A DNA stretch of 64,000 nucleotides, from NCBI RefSeq assembly GCF_910591885.1, contig NW_025963553.1:682001-746000 (forward strand). Reading direction: 5' to 3'. The translations under genes and the position numbers were made by a program. This DNA comes from Bombus terrestris (lineage: Eukaryota; Arthropoda; Insecta; Hymenoptera; Apidae). Positions within the stretch are counted from its first letter, which is position 1, and each line of letters begins with the position of its first letter. A model generated the notes under the pieces. The model was not told the DNA's origin. It saw only the letters and a list, made by a program, of their open reading frames with translations, and ran no database searches. Below are positions 37,030 to 51,455 of this stretch, piece by piece.

Positions 37030-38714
37030 TTCACATAAATAGTACTATTTCTTCATAGTGCAGTGCAATGTGATTTCCGAAATGGCTGACAAAATTAGGT
37101 ACTAAACGAAATATATGCAAGGCAATAAAAGGTGTATGTATAGCTTGGAAATTGCGACCGTTGCTCGCTCGCTCCGCTCGCTAGTAAAAATTTAGTCCAA
37201 CCTCACATCCGATGCGATACGTTCGCAAATTCGAAATATGTCGCCACCATATCGAATTATGAACGCAAGATGGATTGGTTTTAGGTTAGGCTATAGTTTT
37301 CGAGCGAGCGCAGCGAGCGAGGGACGCGGAGAGGTGTGTCACAATCGAACGGTGTGGCACACGGGGACTTTGAAATATTCCCACCGGCCCGAGTAGCCGG
37401 AAGTCTTTATCCTATTGCCTACTGACAAATGTTTACAGTTCACCAATAGTTTCACATAAATAGTACTATTTCCTCATAGTGCAGTGCAATGTGATTTCCG
37501 AAATGGCTGACAAAATTAGGTACTAAACGAAATATATGCAAGGCAATAAAAGGTGTATGTATAGCTTGGAAATTACGACCGTTGCTCGCTCGCTCCGCTC
37601 GCTAGTAAAAATTTAGTCCAACCTCACATCCGATGCGATACGTTCGCAAATTCGAAATATGTCGCCACCATATCGAATAATGAACGCAAGATGGATTGGT
37701 TTTAGGTTAGGCTATAGTTTTCGAGCGAGCGCAGCGAGCGAGGGACGCGGAGAGGTGTGTCACAATCGAACGGTGTGGCACACGGGGACTTTGAAATATT
37801 CCCACCGGCCCGAGTAGCCAGAAGTCTTTATCCTATTGCCTACTGACAAATGTTTACAGTTCACCAATAGTTTCACATAAATAGTACTATTTCCTCATAG
37901 TGCAGTGCAATGTGATTTCCGAAATGGCTGACAAAATTAGGTACTAAACGAAATATATGCAAGGCAATAAAAGGTGTATGTATAGCTTGGAAATTGCGAC
38001 CGTTGCTCGCTCGCTCCGCTCGCTCGTAAAAATTTAGTCCAACCTCACATCCGATGCGACGCGTTCGCCAATTTGAAATAAGTCGCCTCCATGTCGAATG
38101 ACTAACGCAAGAGGGATTGGTTTTAGGTTAGGCTATAGCTTTCGAGCGAGCAGGGCGAGCGAGGGACGCGGAGAGATGTGTCACAATCGAACGGTGTGGC
38201 ACACGGGGACTTTGAAATATTCCCACCGGCCCGAGTAGCCGGAAGTCTTTATCCCATTGCCTACTGACTAATGTTTACAGTTCACCAATAGTTTCACACA
38301 AATAGTACTATTTCCTCATAGTACAGTGCAATGTGATTTCCGAAATGGCTGACACAATTAGGTACTAACACGAAATATATGCAAGGCAATATGAGGTATA
38401 TGTATAGCTTGGAAATTGCGACCGTTGCTCGCTTGCTCCGCTCGCTCGTAAAAATTTAGTCCAACCTCACATCCGATGCGATACGTTCGCAAATTCGGAA
38501 TATGTCGCCACCATATCGAATAATGAACGCAAGATGGATTGGTTTTAGGTTAGGCTATAGTTTTCGAGCGAGCAGGGCGAGCGAGGGACGCGGAGAGATG
38601 TGTCACAATCGAACGGTGTGGCACATGGGGACATTGAAATATTCGCACCAGCCCGAGGAGCCGCAAGTCTTTATCCTATTGCCTACTGACAAATGTTTAC
38701 AGTTCACCAATAGT
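37030..38714 (+). repeat. Nested 4-monomer repeat in 14-mer HOR, unit 1 (1,685 bp)
   Basis: Four monomers minus three CTAAACG deletions give 1,685 bp. The unit repeats at once in 38,715-40,399, including the rare CGAATTATGAACG at 37,254 and 38,939 and the GACGCGTTCGCCAATTTG variant. Boundaries are uncertain by about 40 bp. Confidence 0.8.
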
Positions 38715-40399
38715 TTCACATAAATAGTACTATTTCCTCATAGTGCAGTGCAACGTGATTTCCGAAATGGCTGACAAAATTAGGTACTAAACGAAATATA
38801 TGCAAGGCAATAAAAGGTGTATGTATAGCTTGGAAATTGCGACCGTTGCTCGCTCGCTCCGCTCGCTAGTAAAAATTTAGTCCAACCTCACATCCGATGC
38901 GATACGTTCGCAAATTCGAAATATGTCGCCACCATATCGAATTATGAACGCAAGATGGATTGGTTTTAGGTTAGGCTATAGTTTTCGAGCGAGCGCAGCG
39001 AGCGAGGGACGCGGAGAGGTGTGTCACAATCGAACGGTGTGGCACACGGGGACTTTGAAATATTCCCACCGGCCCGAGTAGCCAGAAGTCTTTATCCTAT
39101 TGCCTACTGACAAATGTTTACAGTTCACCAATAGTTTCACATAAATAGTACTATTTCCTCATAGTGCAGTGCAATGTGATTTCCGAAATGGCTGACAAAA
39201 TTAGGTACTAAACGAAATATATGCAAGGCAATAAAAGGTGTATGTATAGCTTGGAAATTACGACCGTTGCTCGCTCGCTCCGCTCGCTAGTAAAAATTTA
39301 GTCCAACCTCACATCCGATGCGATACGTTCGCAAATTCGAAATATGTCGCCACCATATCGAATAATGAACGCAAGATGGATTGGTTTTAGGTTAGGCTAT
39401 AGTTTTCGAGCGAGCGCAGCGAGCGAGGGACGCGGAGAGGTGTGTCACAATCGAACGGTGTGGCACACGGGGACTTTGAAATATTCCCACCGGCCCGAGT
39501 AGCCAGAAGTCTTTATCCTATTGCCTACTGACAAATGTTTACAGTTCACCAATAGTTTCACATAAATAGTACTATTTCCTCATAGTGCAGTGCAATGTGA
39601 TTTCCGAAATGGCTGACAAAATTAGGTACTAAACGAAATATATGCAAGGCAATAAAAGGTGTATGTATAGCTTGGAAATTGCGACCGTTGCTCGCTCGCT
39701 CCGCTCGCTCGTAAAAATTTAGTCCAACCTCACATCCGATGCGACGCGTTCGCCAATTTGAAATAAGTCGCCTCCATGTCGAATGACTAACGCAAGAGGG
39801 ATTGGTTTTAGGTTAGGCTATAGCTTTCGAGCGAGCAGGGCGAGCGAGGGACGCGGAGAGATGTGTCACAATCGAACGGTGTGGCACACGGGGACTTTGA
39901 AATATTCCCACCGGCCCGAGTAGCCGGAAGTCTTTATCCCATTGCCTACTGACTAATGTTTACAGTTCACCAATAGTTTCACACAAATAGTACTATTTCC
40001 TCATAGTACAGTGCAATGTGATTTCCGAAATGGCTGACACAATTAGGTACTAACACGAAATATATGCAAGGCAATATGAGGTATATGTATAGCTTGGAAA
40101 TTGCGACCGTTGCTCGCTTGCTCCGCTCGCTCGTAAAAATTTAGTCCAACCTCACATCCGATGCGATACGTTCGCAAATTCGGAATATGTCGCCACCATA
40201 TCGAATAATGAACGCAAGATGGATTGGTTTTAGGTTAGGCTATAGTTTTCGAGCGAGCAGGGCGAGCGAGGGACGCGGAGAGATGTGTCACAATCGAACG
40301 GTGTGGCACATGGGGACATTGAAATATTCGCACCAGCCCGAGGAGCCGCAAGTCTTTATCCTATTGCCTACTGACAAATGTTTACAGTTCACCAATAGT
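38715..40399 (+). repeat. Nested 4-monomer repeat in 14-mer HOR, unit 2 (1,685 bp)
   Basis: Partner of 37,030-38,714. It diverges at its right end, where TTCACATAAATAGTACTATTT is replaced by a TTCACTAAAATAGTACAATTT form near 40,403. This gives a minimum order of events: 4-mer duplication first, then 14-mer duplication, because both 14-mer copies contain both units. Confidence 0.8.
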
Positions 40400-42929
40400 T
40401 TCACTAAAATAGTACAATTTCCTCATAGTACAGTGCAATGTGATTTCCGAAATGGCTGACACAATTAGGTACTAACACGAAATATATGCAAGGCAATATG
40501 AGGTATATGTATAGCTTGGAAATTGCGACCGTTGCTCGCTTGCTCCGCTCGCTCGTAAAAATTTAGTCCAACCTCACATCCGATGCGATACGTTCGCAAA
40601 TTCGGTATATGTCGCCACCATATCGAATAATGAACGCAAGATGGATTGGTTTTAGGTTAGGCTATAATTTTCGAGCGAGCGCAGCGAGCGAGGGACGCGG
40701 AGAGGTGTGTCACAATCGAACGGTGTGGCACACGGGGACTTTGAAATATTCCCACCGGCCCGAGTAGCCAGAAGTCTTTATCCTATTGCCTACTGACAAA
40801 TGTTTACAGTTCACCAATAGTTTCACATAAATAGTACTATTTCCTCATAGTGCAGTGCAATGTGATTTCCGAAATGGCTGACAAAATTAGGTACTAAACG
40901 AAATATATGCAAGGCAATAAAAGGTGTATGTACAGCTTGGAAATTGCGACCGTTGCTCGCTCGCTCCGCTCGCTAGTAAAAATTTAGTCCAACCTCACAT
41001 CCGATGCGATACGTTCGCAAATTCGAAATATGTCGCCACCATATCGAATAATGAACGCAAGATGGATTGGTTTTAGGTTAGGCTATAGTTTTCGAGCGAG
41101 CGCAGCGAGCGAGGGACGCGGAGAGGTGTGTCACAATCGAACGGTGTGGCACACGGGGACTTTGAAATATTCCCACCGGCCCGAGTAGCCAGAAGTCTTT
41201 ATCCTATTGCCTACTGACAAATGTTTACAGTTCACCAATAGTTTCACATAAATAGTACTATTTCCTCATAGTGCAGTGCAATGTGATTTCCGAAATGGCT
41301 GACAAAATTAGGTACTAAACGAAATATATGCAAGGCAATAAAAGGTGTATGTATAGCTTGGAAATTGCGACCGTTGCTCGCTCGCTCCGCTCGCTCGTAA
41401 AAATTTAGTCCAACCTCACATCCGATGCGACGCGTTCGCCAATTTGAAATAAGTCGCCTCCATGTCGAATGACTAACGCAAGAGGGATTGGTTTTAGGTT
41501 AGGCTATAGCTTTCGAGCGAGCAGGGCGAGCGAGGGACGCGGAGAGATGTGTCACAATCGAACGGTGTGGCACACGGGGACTTTGAAATATTCCCACCGG
41601 CCCGAGTAGCCGGAAGTCTTTATCCCATTGCCTACTGACTAATGTTTACAGTTCACCAATAGTTTCACACAAATAGTACTATTTCCTCATAGTACAGTGC
41701 AATGTGATTTCCGAAATGGCTGACAAAATTAGGTACTAACACGAAATATATGCAAGGCAATATGAGGTAAATGTATGGCTTGGAAATTGCGACCGTTGCT
41801 CGCTCGCTCCGCTCGCTCGTAAAAATTTAGTCCAACCCCACATCCGATCCGAAACGTTCGCAGATTTGAAATAAGTCGCCTCCATGTCGAATGACTATCG
41901 CAAGAGGGATTGGTTTTAGGTTAGGCTATAGCTTTCGAGCGAGCAGGGCGAGCGAGGGACGCGGAGAGATGCGTCACAATCGAACGGTGTGGCACATGGG
42001 GACATTGAAATATTCGCACCAGCCCGAGGAGCCGCAAGTCTTTATCCTATTGCCTACTGACAAATGTTTACTGTTCACCAATAGTTTCACTAAAATAGTA
42101 CAATTTCCTCATAGTACAGTGCAATGTGATTTCCGAAATGGCTGACAAAGTTAGGTACTAACACGAAATATATGCAAGGCAATATAAGGTATATGTATAG
42201 CTTGGAAATTCTGACCGTTGCTCGCTCGCTCCGCTCGTTCGTAAAAATTTAGTCCAACCTCAAATCCGATCCGACACGTTCGCAAATTTGAAATAAGTCG
42301 CCTCTATGTCGAATGACTAACGCAAGAGGGATTGGTTTTAGGTTAGGCTATAGCTTTCGAGCGAGCAGGGCGAGCGAGGGACGCGGAGAGATGTGTCACA
42401 ATCGAACGGTGTGGCACATGGGGACATTGAAATATTCGCACCAGCCCGAGTAGCCGGACGTCTTTATCCTATTGCCTACTGACAAATGTTTACAATTTAT
42501 GAATACTTTCACATAAACAGTACTATTTCCACATACTACAGTGCAATGTGATGTCCGAAATAGCTGACAAAATTAGGTAATAACACGAAATATATGCTAG
42601 GCTATGTAAGGTATGTGTATAGCTTGGAAATTGTGACCGTTGCTCTCTCGCTCCGCTCGCTTGTAAAAATCCTGTCCAACCTCACAACCGATGCGATACG
42701 TTCGCAAATTCGAAATATGTTGCCACCATATCGAATAATGAACGCAAGATGGATTGGTTTTAGGTTAGGCTATAGTTTTCGAGCGAGCGCAGCGAGCGAG
42801 GGACGCGGAGAGGTGTGTCACAATCGAACGGTGTGGCACACGGGGACTTTGAAATATTCCCACCGGCCCGAGTAGCCAGAAGTCTTTATCCTATTGCCTA
42901 CTGACAAATGTTTACAGTTCACCAATAGT

Positions 42930-44614
42930 TTCACATAAATAGTACTATTTCTTCATAGTGCAGTGCAATGTGATTTCCGAAATGGCTGACAAAATTAGGT
43001 ACTAAACGAAATATATGCAAGGCAATAAAAGGTGTATGTATAGCTTGGAAATTGCGACCGTTGCTCGCTCGCTCCGCTCGCTAGTAAAAATTTAGTCCAA
43101 CCTCACATCCGATGCGATACGTTCGCAAATTCGAAATATGTCGCCACCATATCGAATTATGAACGCAAGATGGATTGGTTTTAGGTTAGGCTATAGTTTT
43201 CGAGCGAGCGCAGCGAGCGAGGGACGCGGAGAGGTGTGTCACAATCGAACGGTGTGGCACACGGGGACTTTGAAATATTCCCACCGGCCCGAGTAGCCAG
43301 AAGTCTTTATCCTATTGCCTACTGACAAATGTTTACAGTTCACCAATAGTTTCACATAAATAGTACTATTTCCTCATAGTGCAGTGCAATGTGATTTCCG
43401 AAATGGCTGACAAAATTAGGTACTAAACGAAATATATGCAAGGCAATAAAAGGTGTATGTATAGCTTGGAAATTACGACCGTTGCTCGCTCGCTCCGCTC
43501 GCTAGTAAAAATTTAGTCCAACCTCACATCCGATGCGATACGTTCGCAAATTCGAAATATGTCGCCACCATATCGAATAATGAACGCAAGATGGATTGGT
43601 TTTAGGTTAGGCTATAGTTTTCGAGCGAGCGCAGCGAGCGAGGGACGCGGAGAGGTGTGTCACAATCGAACGGTGTGGCACACGGGGACTTTGAAATATT
43701 CCCACCGGCCCGAGTAGCCAGAAGTCTTTATCCTATTGCCTACTGACAAATGTTTACAGTTCACCAATAGTTTCACATAAATAGTACTATTTCCTCATAG
43801 TGCAGTGCAATGTGATTTCCGAAATGGCTGACAAAATTAGGTACTAAACGAAATATATGCAAGGCAATAAAAGGTGTATGTATAGCTTGGAAATTACGAC
43901 CGTTGCTCGCTCGCTCCGCTCGCTCGTAAAAATTTAGTCCAACCTCACATCCGATGCGACGCGTTCGCCAATTTGAAATAAGTCGCCTCCATGTCGAATG
44001 ACTAACGCAAGAGGGATTGGTTTTAGGTTAGGCTATAGCTTTCGAGCGAGCAGGGCGAGCGAGGGACGCGGAGAGATGTGTCACAATCGAACGGTGTGGC
44101 ACACGGGGACTTTGAAATATTCCCACCGGCCCGAGTAGCCGGAAGTCTTTATCCCATTGCCTACTGACTAATGTTTACAGTTCACCAATAGTTTCACACA
44201 AATAGTACTATTTCCTCATAGTACAGTGCAATGTGATTTCCGAAATGGCTGACACAATTAGGTACTAACACGAAATATATGCAAGGCAATATGAGGTATA
44301 TGTATAGCTTGGAAATTGCGACCGTTGCTCGCTTGCTCCGCTCGCTCGTAAAAATTTAGTCCAACCTCACATCCGATGCGATACGTTCGCAAATTCGGAA
44401 TATGTCGCCACCATATCGAATAATGAACGCAAGATGGATTGGTTTTAGGTTAGGCTATAGTTTTCGAGCGAGCAGGGCGAGCGAGGGACGCGGAGAGATG
44501 TGTCACAATCGAACGGTGTGGCACATGGGGACATTGAAATATTCGCACCAGCCCGAGGAGCCGCAAGTCTTTATCCTATTGCCTACTGACAAATGTTTAC
44601 AGTTCACCAATAGT
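42930..44614 (+). repeat. Nested 4-monomer repeat in second 14-mer copy, unit 1
   Basis: Equivalent of 37,030-38,714 shifted by 5,900 bp, with CGAATTATGAACG at about 43,154. Confidence 0.8.
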
Positions 44615-46299
44615 TTCACATAAATAGTACTATTTCCTCATAGTGCAGTGCAACGTGATTTCCGAAATGGCTGACAAAATTAGGTACTAAACGAAATATA
44701 TGCAAGGCAATAAAAGGTGTATGTATAGCTTGGAAATTGCGACCGTTGCTCGCTCGCTCCGCTCGCTAGTAAAAATTTAGTCCAACCTCACATCCGATGC
44801 GATACGTTCGCAAATTCGAAATATGTCGCCACCATATCGAATTATGAACGCAAGATGGATTGGTTTTAGGTTAGGCTATAGTTTTCGAGCGAGCGCAGCG
44901 AGCGAGGGACGCGGAGAGGTGTGTCACAATCGAACGGTGTGGCACACGGGGACTTTGAAATATTCCCACCGGCCCGAGTAGCCAGAAGTCTTTATCCTAT
45001 TGCCTACTGACAAATGTTTACAGTTCACCAATAGTTTCACATAAATAGTACTATTTCCTCATAGTGCAGTGCAATGTGATTTCCGAAATGGCTGACAAAA
45101 TTAGGTACTAAACGAAATATATGCAAGGCAATAAAAGGTGTATGTATAGCTTGGAAATTACGACCGTTGCTCGCTCGCTCCGCTCGCTAGTAAAAATTTA
45201 GTCCAACCTCACATCCGATGCGATACGTTCGCAAATTCGAAATATGTCGCCACCATATCGAATAATGAACGCAAGATGGATTGGTTTTAGGTTAGGCTAT
45301 AGTTTTCGAGCGAGCGCAGCGAGCGAGGGACGCGGAGAGGTGTGTCACAATCGAACGGTGTGGCACACGGGGACTTTGAAATATTCCCACCGGCCCGAGT
45401 AGCCAGAAGTCTTTATCCTATTGCCTACTGACAAATGTTTACAGTTCACCAATAGTTTCACATAAATAGTACTATTTCCTCATAGTGCAGTGCAATGTGA
45501 TTTCCGAAATGGCTGACAAAATTAGGTACTAAACGAAATATATGCAAGGCAATAAAAGGTGTATGTATAGCTTGGAAATTGCGACCGTTGCTCGCTCGCT
45601 CCGCTCGCTCGTAAAAATTTAGTCCAACCTCACATCCGATGCGACGCGTTCGCCAATTTGAAATAAGTCGCCTCCATGTCGAATGACTAACGCAAGAGGG
45701 ATTGGTTTTAGGTTAGGCTATAGCTTTCGAGCGAGCAGGGCGAGCGAGGGACGCGGAGAGATGTGTCACAATCGAACGGTGTGGCACACGGGGACTTTGA
45801 AATATTCCCACCGGCCCGAGTAGCCGGAAGTCTTTATCCCATTGCCTACTGACTAATGTTTACAGTTCACCAATAGTTTCACACAAATAGTACTATTTCC
45901 TCATAGTACAGTGCAATGTGATTTCCGAAATGGCTGACACAATTAGGTACTAACACGAAATATATGCAAGGCAATATGAGGTATATGTATAGCTTGGAAA
46001 TTGCGACCGTTGCTCGCTTGCTCCGCTCGCTCGTAAAAATTTAGTCCAACCTCACATCCGATGCGATACGTTCGCAAATTCGGAATATGTCGCCACCATA
46101 TCGAATAATGAACGCAAGATGGATTGGTTTTAGGTTAGGCTATAGTTTTCGAGCGAGCAGGGCGAGCGAGGGACGCGGAGAGATGTGTCACAATCGAACG
46201 GTGTGGCACATGGGGACATTGAAATATTCGCACCAGCCCGAGGAGCCGCAAGTCTTTATCCTATTGCCTACTGACAAATGTTTACAGTTCACCAATAGT
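44615..46299 (+). repeat. Nested 4-monomer repeat in second 14-mer copy, unit 2
   Basis: Equivalent of 38,715-40,399 shifted by 5,900 bp, with CGAATTATGAACG at about 44,839. It ends at the same TTCACTAAAATAGTAC switch as its partner. Confidence 0.8.
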
Positions 46300-49200
46300 T
46301 TCACTAAAATAGTACAATTTCCTCATAGTACAGTGCAATGTGATTTCCGAAATGGCTGACACAATTAGGTACTAACACGAAATATATGCAAGGCAATATG
46401 AGGTATATGTATAGCTTGGAAATTGCGACCGTTGCTCGCTTGCTCCGCTCGCTCGTAAAAATTTAGTCCAACCTCACATCCGATGCGATACGTTCGCAAA
46501 TTCGGTATATGTCGCCACCATATCGAATAATGAACGCAAGATGGATTGGTTTTAGGTTAGGCTATAATTTTCGAGCGAGCGCAGCGAGCGAGGGACGCGG
46601 AGAGGTGTGTCACAATCGAACGGTGTGGCACACGGGGACTTTGAAATATTCCCACCGGCCCGAGTAGCCAGAAGTCTTTATCCTATTGCCTACTGACAAA
46701 TGTTTACAGTTCACCAATAGTTTCACATAAATAGTACTATTTCCTCATAGTGCAGTGCAATGTGATTTCCGAAATGGCTGACAAAATTAGGTACTAAACG
46801 AAATATATGCAAGGCAATAAAAGGTGTATGTACAGCTTGGAAATTGCGACCGTTGCTCGCTCGCTCCGCTCGCTAGTAAAAATTTAGTCCAACCTCACAT
46901 CCGATGCGATACGTTCGCAAATTCGAAATATGTCGCCACCATATCGAATAATGAACGCAAGATGGATTGGTTTTAGGTTAGGCTATAGTTTTCGAGCGAG
47001 CGCAGCGAGCGAGGGACGCGGAGAGGTGTGTCACAATCGAACGGTGTGGCACACGGGGACTTTGAAATATTCCCACCGGCCCGAGTAGCCAGAAGTCTTT
47101 ATCCTATTGCCTACTGACAAATGTTTACAGTTCACCAATAGTTTCACATAAATAGTACTATTTCCTCATAGTGCAGTGCAATGTGATTTCCGAAATGGCT
47201 GACAAAATTAGGTACTAAACGAAATATATGCAAGGCAATAAAAGGTGTATGTATAGCTTGGAAATTGCGACCGTTGCTCGCTCGCTCCGCTCGCTCGTAA
47301 AAATTTAGTCCAACCTCACATCCGATGCGACGCGTTCGCCAATTTGAAATAAGTCGCCTCCATGTCGAATGACTAACGCAAGAGGGATTGGTTTTAGGTT
47401 AGGCTATAGCTTTCGAGCGAGCAGGGCGAGCGAGGGACGCGGAGAGATGTGTCACAATCGAACGGTGTGGCACACGGGGACTTTGAAATATTCCCACCGG
47501 CCCGAGTAGCCGGAAGTCTTTATCCCATTGCCTACTGACTAATGTTTACAGTTCACCAATAGTTTCACACAAATAGTACTATTTCCTCATAGTACAGTGC
47601 AATGTGATTTCCGAAATGGCTGACAAAATTAGGTACTAACACGAAATATATGCAAGGCAATATGAGGTAAATGTATGGCTTGGAAATTGCGACCGTTGCT
47701 CGCTCGCTCCGCTCGCTCGTAAAAATTTAGTCCAACCCCACATCCGATCCGAAACGTTCGCAGATTTGAAATAAGTCGCCTCCATGTCGAATGACTATCG
47801 CAAGAGGGATTGGTTTTAGGTTAGGCTATAGCTTTCGAGCGAGCAGGGCGAGCGAGGGACGCGGAGAGATGCGTCACAATCGAACGGTGTGGCACATGGG
47901 GACATTGAAATATTCGCACCAGCCCGAGGAGCCGCAAGTCTTTATCCTATTGCCTACTGACAAATGTTTACTGTTCACCAATAGTTTCACTAAAATAGTA
48001 CAATTTCCTCATAGTACAGTGCAATGTGATTTCCGAAATGGCTGACAAAGTTAGGTACTAACACGAAATATATGCAAGGCAATATAAGGTATATGTATAG
48101 CTTGGAAATTCTGACCGTTGCTCGCTCGCTCCGCTCGTTCGTAAAAATTTAGTCCAACCTCAAATCCGATCCGACACGTTCGCAAATTTGAAATAAGTCG
48201 CCTCTATGTCGAATGACTAACGCAAGAGGGATTGGTTTTAGGTTAGGCTATAGCTTTCGAGCGAGCAGGGCGAGCGAGGGACGCGGAGAGATGTGTCACA
48301 ATCGAACGGTGTGGCACATGGGGACATTGAAATATTCGCACCAGCCCGAGTAGCCGGACGTCTTTATCCTATTGCCTACTGACAAATGTTTACAATTTAT
48401 GAATACTTTCACATAAACAGTACTATTTCCACATACTACAGTGCAATGTGATGTCCGAAATAGCTGACAAAATTAGGTAATAACACGAAATATATGCTAG
48501 GCTATGTAAGGTATGTGTATAGCTTGGAAATTGTGACCGTTGCTCTCTCGCTCCGCTCGCTTGTAAAAATCCTGTCCAACCTCACAACCGATCCGACACG
48601 TTCGCAAATTCGAAATATGTCGCCACCATATCGTATAATGAATGCAAGAGGGATTGGTTTTCGGTTAGGCTATAGCTTTCGAGCGAGCACGGCGAGCGAG
48701 GGACGCGGATATGTGTGTCACAATCGAATTGTGTGGCACATGGGGACATTGAAATATTCGCACCAGCCCGGGTAGCCGGAAGTCTTTATCCTATTGCCTA
48801 CTGACAAATGTTTACAGTTCACCAATAGTTTCACATAAGTAGTACTATTTCCACATAGTACAGTGCAATCTGATGTCCGATATGGCTGACAAAATTAGGT
48901 ACTAACACGAAGTATATGCAAGGCAATATAAGGTATATGTATAGCTTGGAAATTGCGACCGTTGCTCGCTCGCTCCGCTCGCTCGTAAAAATTTAGTCCA
49001 ACCTCACATCCGATCCGACACGTTCGCAAATTTGAAATAAGTCGCCTCCATGTCGAATGACTAACGCAAGAGGGATTTGTTTTAGGTTAGGCTATAGCTT
49101 TCGAGCGAGCACGGCGAGCGAGGGACGCGGAGAGGTGTGTCACAATCGAACGGTGTGGCACATGGGGACATTGAAATATTCGCACCAGCCCGAGTAGCCG

Positions 49201-50909
49201 GATGTCCTTATCCTATTGCCTACTGACAAATGTTTACAGTTTACCAATAGTTTCACATAAGTAGTACTACTTCCACATAGTACAGTGCAATCTGATGTCC
49301 GAAATGGCTGACAAAATTAGGTACTAACACGAAATATATGCAAGGCAATATAAGGTATATGTATAGCTTGGAAATTACGACCGTTGCTCGCTCGCTCCGC
49401 TCGCTCGTAAAAATTTAGTCCAACCTCACATCCGATGCGATACGTTCGCTAATTCGAGATATGTCGTCACCATATCGAATAATGAACGCAAGATGGATTG
49501 GTTATAGGTTAGGCTATAGCTTTCGAGCGAGCACGGCGAGCGAGGGACGCGGAGAGGTGTGTCACAATCGAACGGTGTGGCACACGGGGACATTGAAGTA
49601 TTCGCACCAGCCCGAGGATCCGGAAGTCTTTATCCAATTGCCTACTGACAAATGTTTACAGTTCACCAATAGTTTCACATAAATAGTACTATATCCTCAT
49701 AGTACAGTGCAATGTGATTTCCGAAATGGCTGACACAATTAGGTACTAACACGAAATATATGCAAGGCAATATGAGGTATATGTGTAGTTTGGAAATTGC
49801 GACCGTTGCTCGCTTGCTCCGCTCGCTCGTAAAAATTTAGTCCAACCTCACATCCGATGCGATACGTTCGCAAATTCGAAATATGTCGCCACCATATCGA
49901 ATAATGAACGCAAGATGGATTGGTTTTAGGTTAGGCTATAGTTTTCGAGCGAGCGCAGCGAGCGAGGGACGCGGAGAGGTGTGTCACAATCGAACGGTGT
50001 GGCACACGGGGACTTTGAGATATTCCCACCGGCCCGAGTAGCCAGAAGTCTTTATCCTATTGCCTACTGACAAATGTTTACAGTTCACCAATAGTTTCAT
50101 ACAAATAGTACTATTTCCTCATAATACAGTGCAATGTGATTTCCGAAATGGCTGACAAAATTAGGTACTAACACGAAATATATGCAAGGCAATATGAGGT
50201 AAATGTATGGCTTGGAAATTGCGACCGTTGCTCGCTCGCTCCGCTCGCTCGTAAAAATTTAGTCCAACCTCACATCCGATCCGAAACGTTCGCAGATTTG
50301 AAATAAGTCGCCTCCATGTCGAATGACTATCGCAAGAGGGATTGGTTTTAGGTTAGGCTATAGCTTTCGAGCGAGCAGGGCGAGCGACGGACGCGGAGAG
50401 ATGTGTCACAATCGAACGGTGTGGCACATGGGGACATTGAAATATTCGCACCAGCCCGAGGAGCCGCAAGTCTTTATCCTATTGCCTACTGACAAATGTT
50501 TACAGTTCACCAATAGTTTCACTAAAATAGTACAATTTCCTCATAGTACAGTGCAATGTGATTTCCGAAATGGCTGACAAAGTTAGGTACTAACACGAAA
50601 TATATGCAAGGCAATATAAGGTATATGTATAGCTTGGAAATTCTGACCGTTGCTCGCTCGCTCCGCTCGTTCGTAAAAATTTAGTCCAACCTCAAATCCG
50701 ATCCGACACGTTCGCAAATTTGAAATAAGTCGCCTCTATGTCGAATGACTAACGCAAGAGGGATTGGTTTTAGGTTAGGCTATAGCTTTCGAGCGAGCAG
50801 GGCGAGCGAGGGACGCGGAGAGATGTGTCACAATAGAACGGTGTGGCACATGGGGACATTGAAATATTCGCACCAGCCCGAGTAGCCGGATGTCCTTATC
50901 CTATTGCCT

Positions 50910-51455
50910 ACTGACAAATGTTTACAGTTTACCAATAGTTTCACATAAGTAGTACTATTTCCACATAGTACAGTGCAATCTGATGTCCGAAGTGGCTGAC
51001 AAAATTAGGTACTAACACGAAATATATGCAAGGCAATATAAGGTATATGTATAGCTTGGAAATTGTGACTGTTGCTCGCTCGCTCCGCTCGCTCGTAAAA
51101 ATTTAGTCCAACCTCACATCCGATCCGACGCGTTCGCCAACTTGAAATAAGTCGCCTCCATGTCGAATGACTAACGCAAGAGGGATTGGTTTTAGGTTAG
51201 GCTATAGCTTTCGAGCGAGAAGGGCGAGCGAGGGACGCGGAGAGATGTGTCACAATCGATCGGTGTGTCACACCGGGACATTGAAATATTCGCACCAGCC
51301 CGAGGAGCCGGAAGTCTTTATCCCATTGCCTACTGACTAATGTTTACAGTTCACCAATAGTTTCACACAAATAGTACTATTTCCTCATAGTACAGTGCAA
51401 TGTGATTTCCGAAATGGCTGACAAAATTGGGTACTAACACGAAATATATGCAAGG
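50910..51455 (+). repeat. Partial 8-monomer repeat, copy 1
   Basis: Matches 54,286-54,831 at 3,376 bp (8 x 422). Shared rare markers are TCCGAAGTGGC, ATTGTGACTGTTG and GAGCGAGAAGGGCG. Confidence 0.78.

Larger units (their letters stand above)
36792..42691 (+). repeat. 14-monomer higher-order repeat, copy 1 (5,900 bp)
   Basis: Repeats at +5,900 bp, which is 14 x 422 minus 8. The eight missing bases are exactly eight monomers carrying the CTAAACG deletion. The left end lies near 36,787 (CACATCCGATGCG), which meets CACAACCGATGCG at the copy junction. Typical units have the CGCAG arm spacer, GGGGACTTTGAAATATTCCC and GGCCCGAGTAGCCAG. A nested 4-monomer duplication occupies 37,030-40,399, and a third, more diverged iteration follows at about 40,400-42,100. 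No gene is present. Confidence 0.9.
42692..48591 (+). repeat. 14-monomer higher-order repeat, copy 2 (5,900 bp)
   Basis: Tandem partner of 36,792-42,691. Differences I saw include AGCCAG for AGCCGG near 43,298 and ATTACGACC for ATTGCGACC near 43,895. The right end near 48,591 reads CACAACCGATCCGAC, whereas the equivalent point in copy 1 jumps to CACAACCGATGCGAT, which fixes the crossover within CCTCACAACCGAT. No gene is present. Confidence 0.9.

Noticed and set aside
36792..48591. Pure assembly duplication
   Set aside because: The two 5,900-bp copies differ at several bases and have distinct flanking junctions. This argues for real duplication, although read-level confirmation is not possible from sequence alone.
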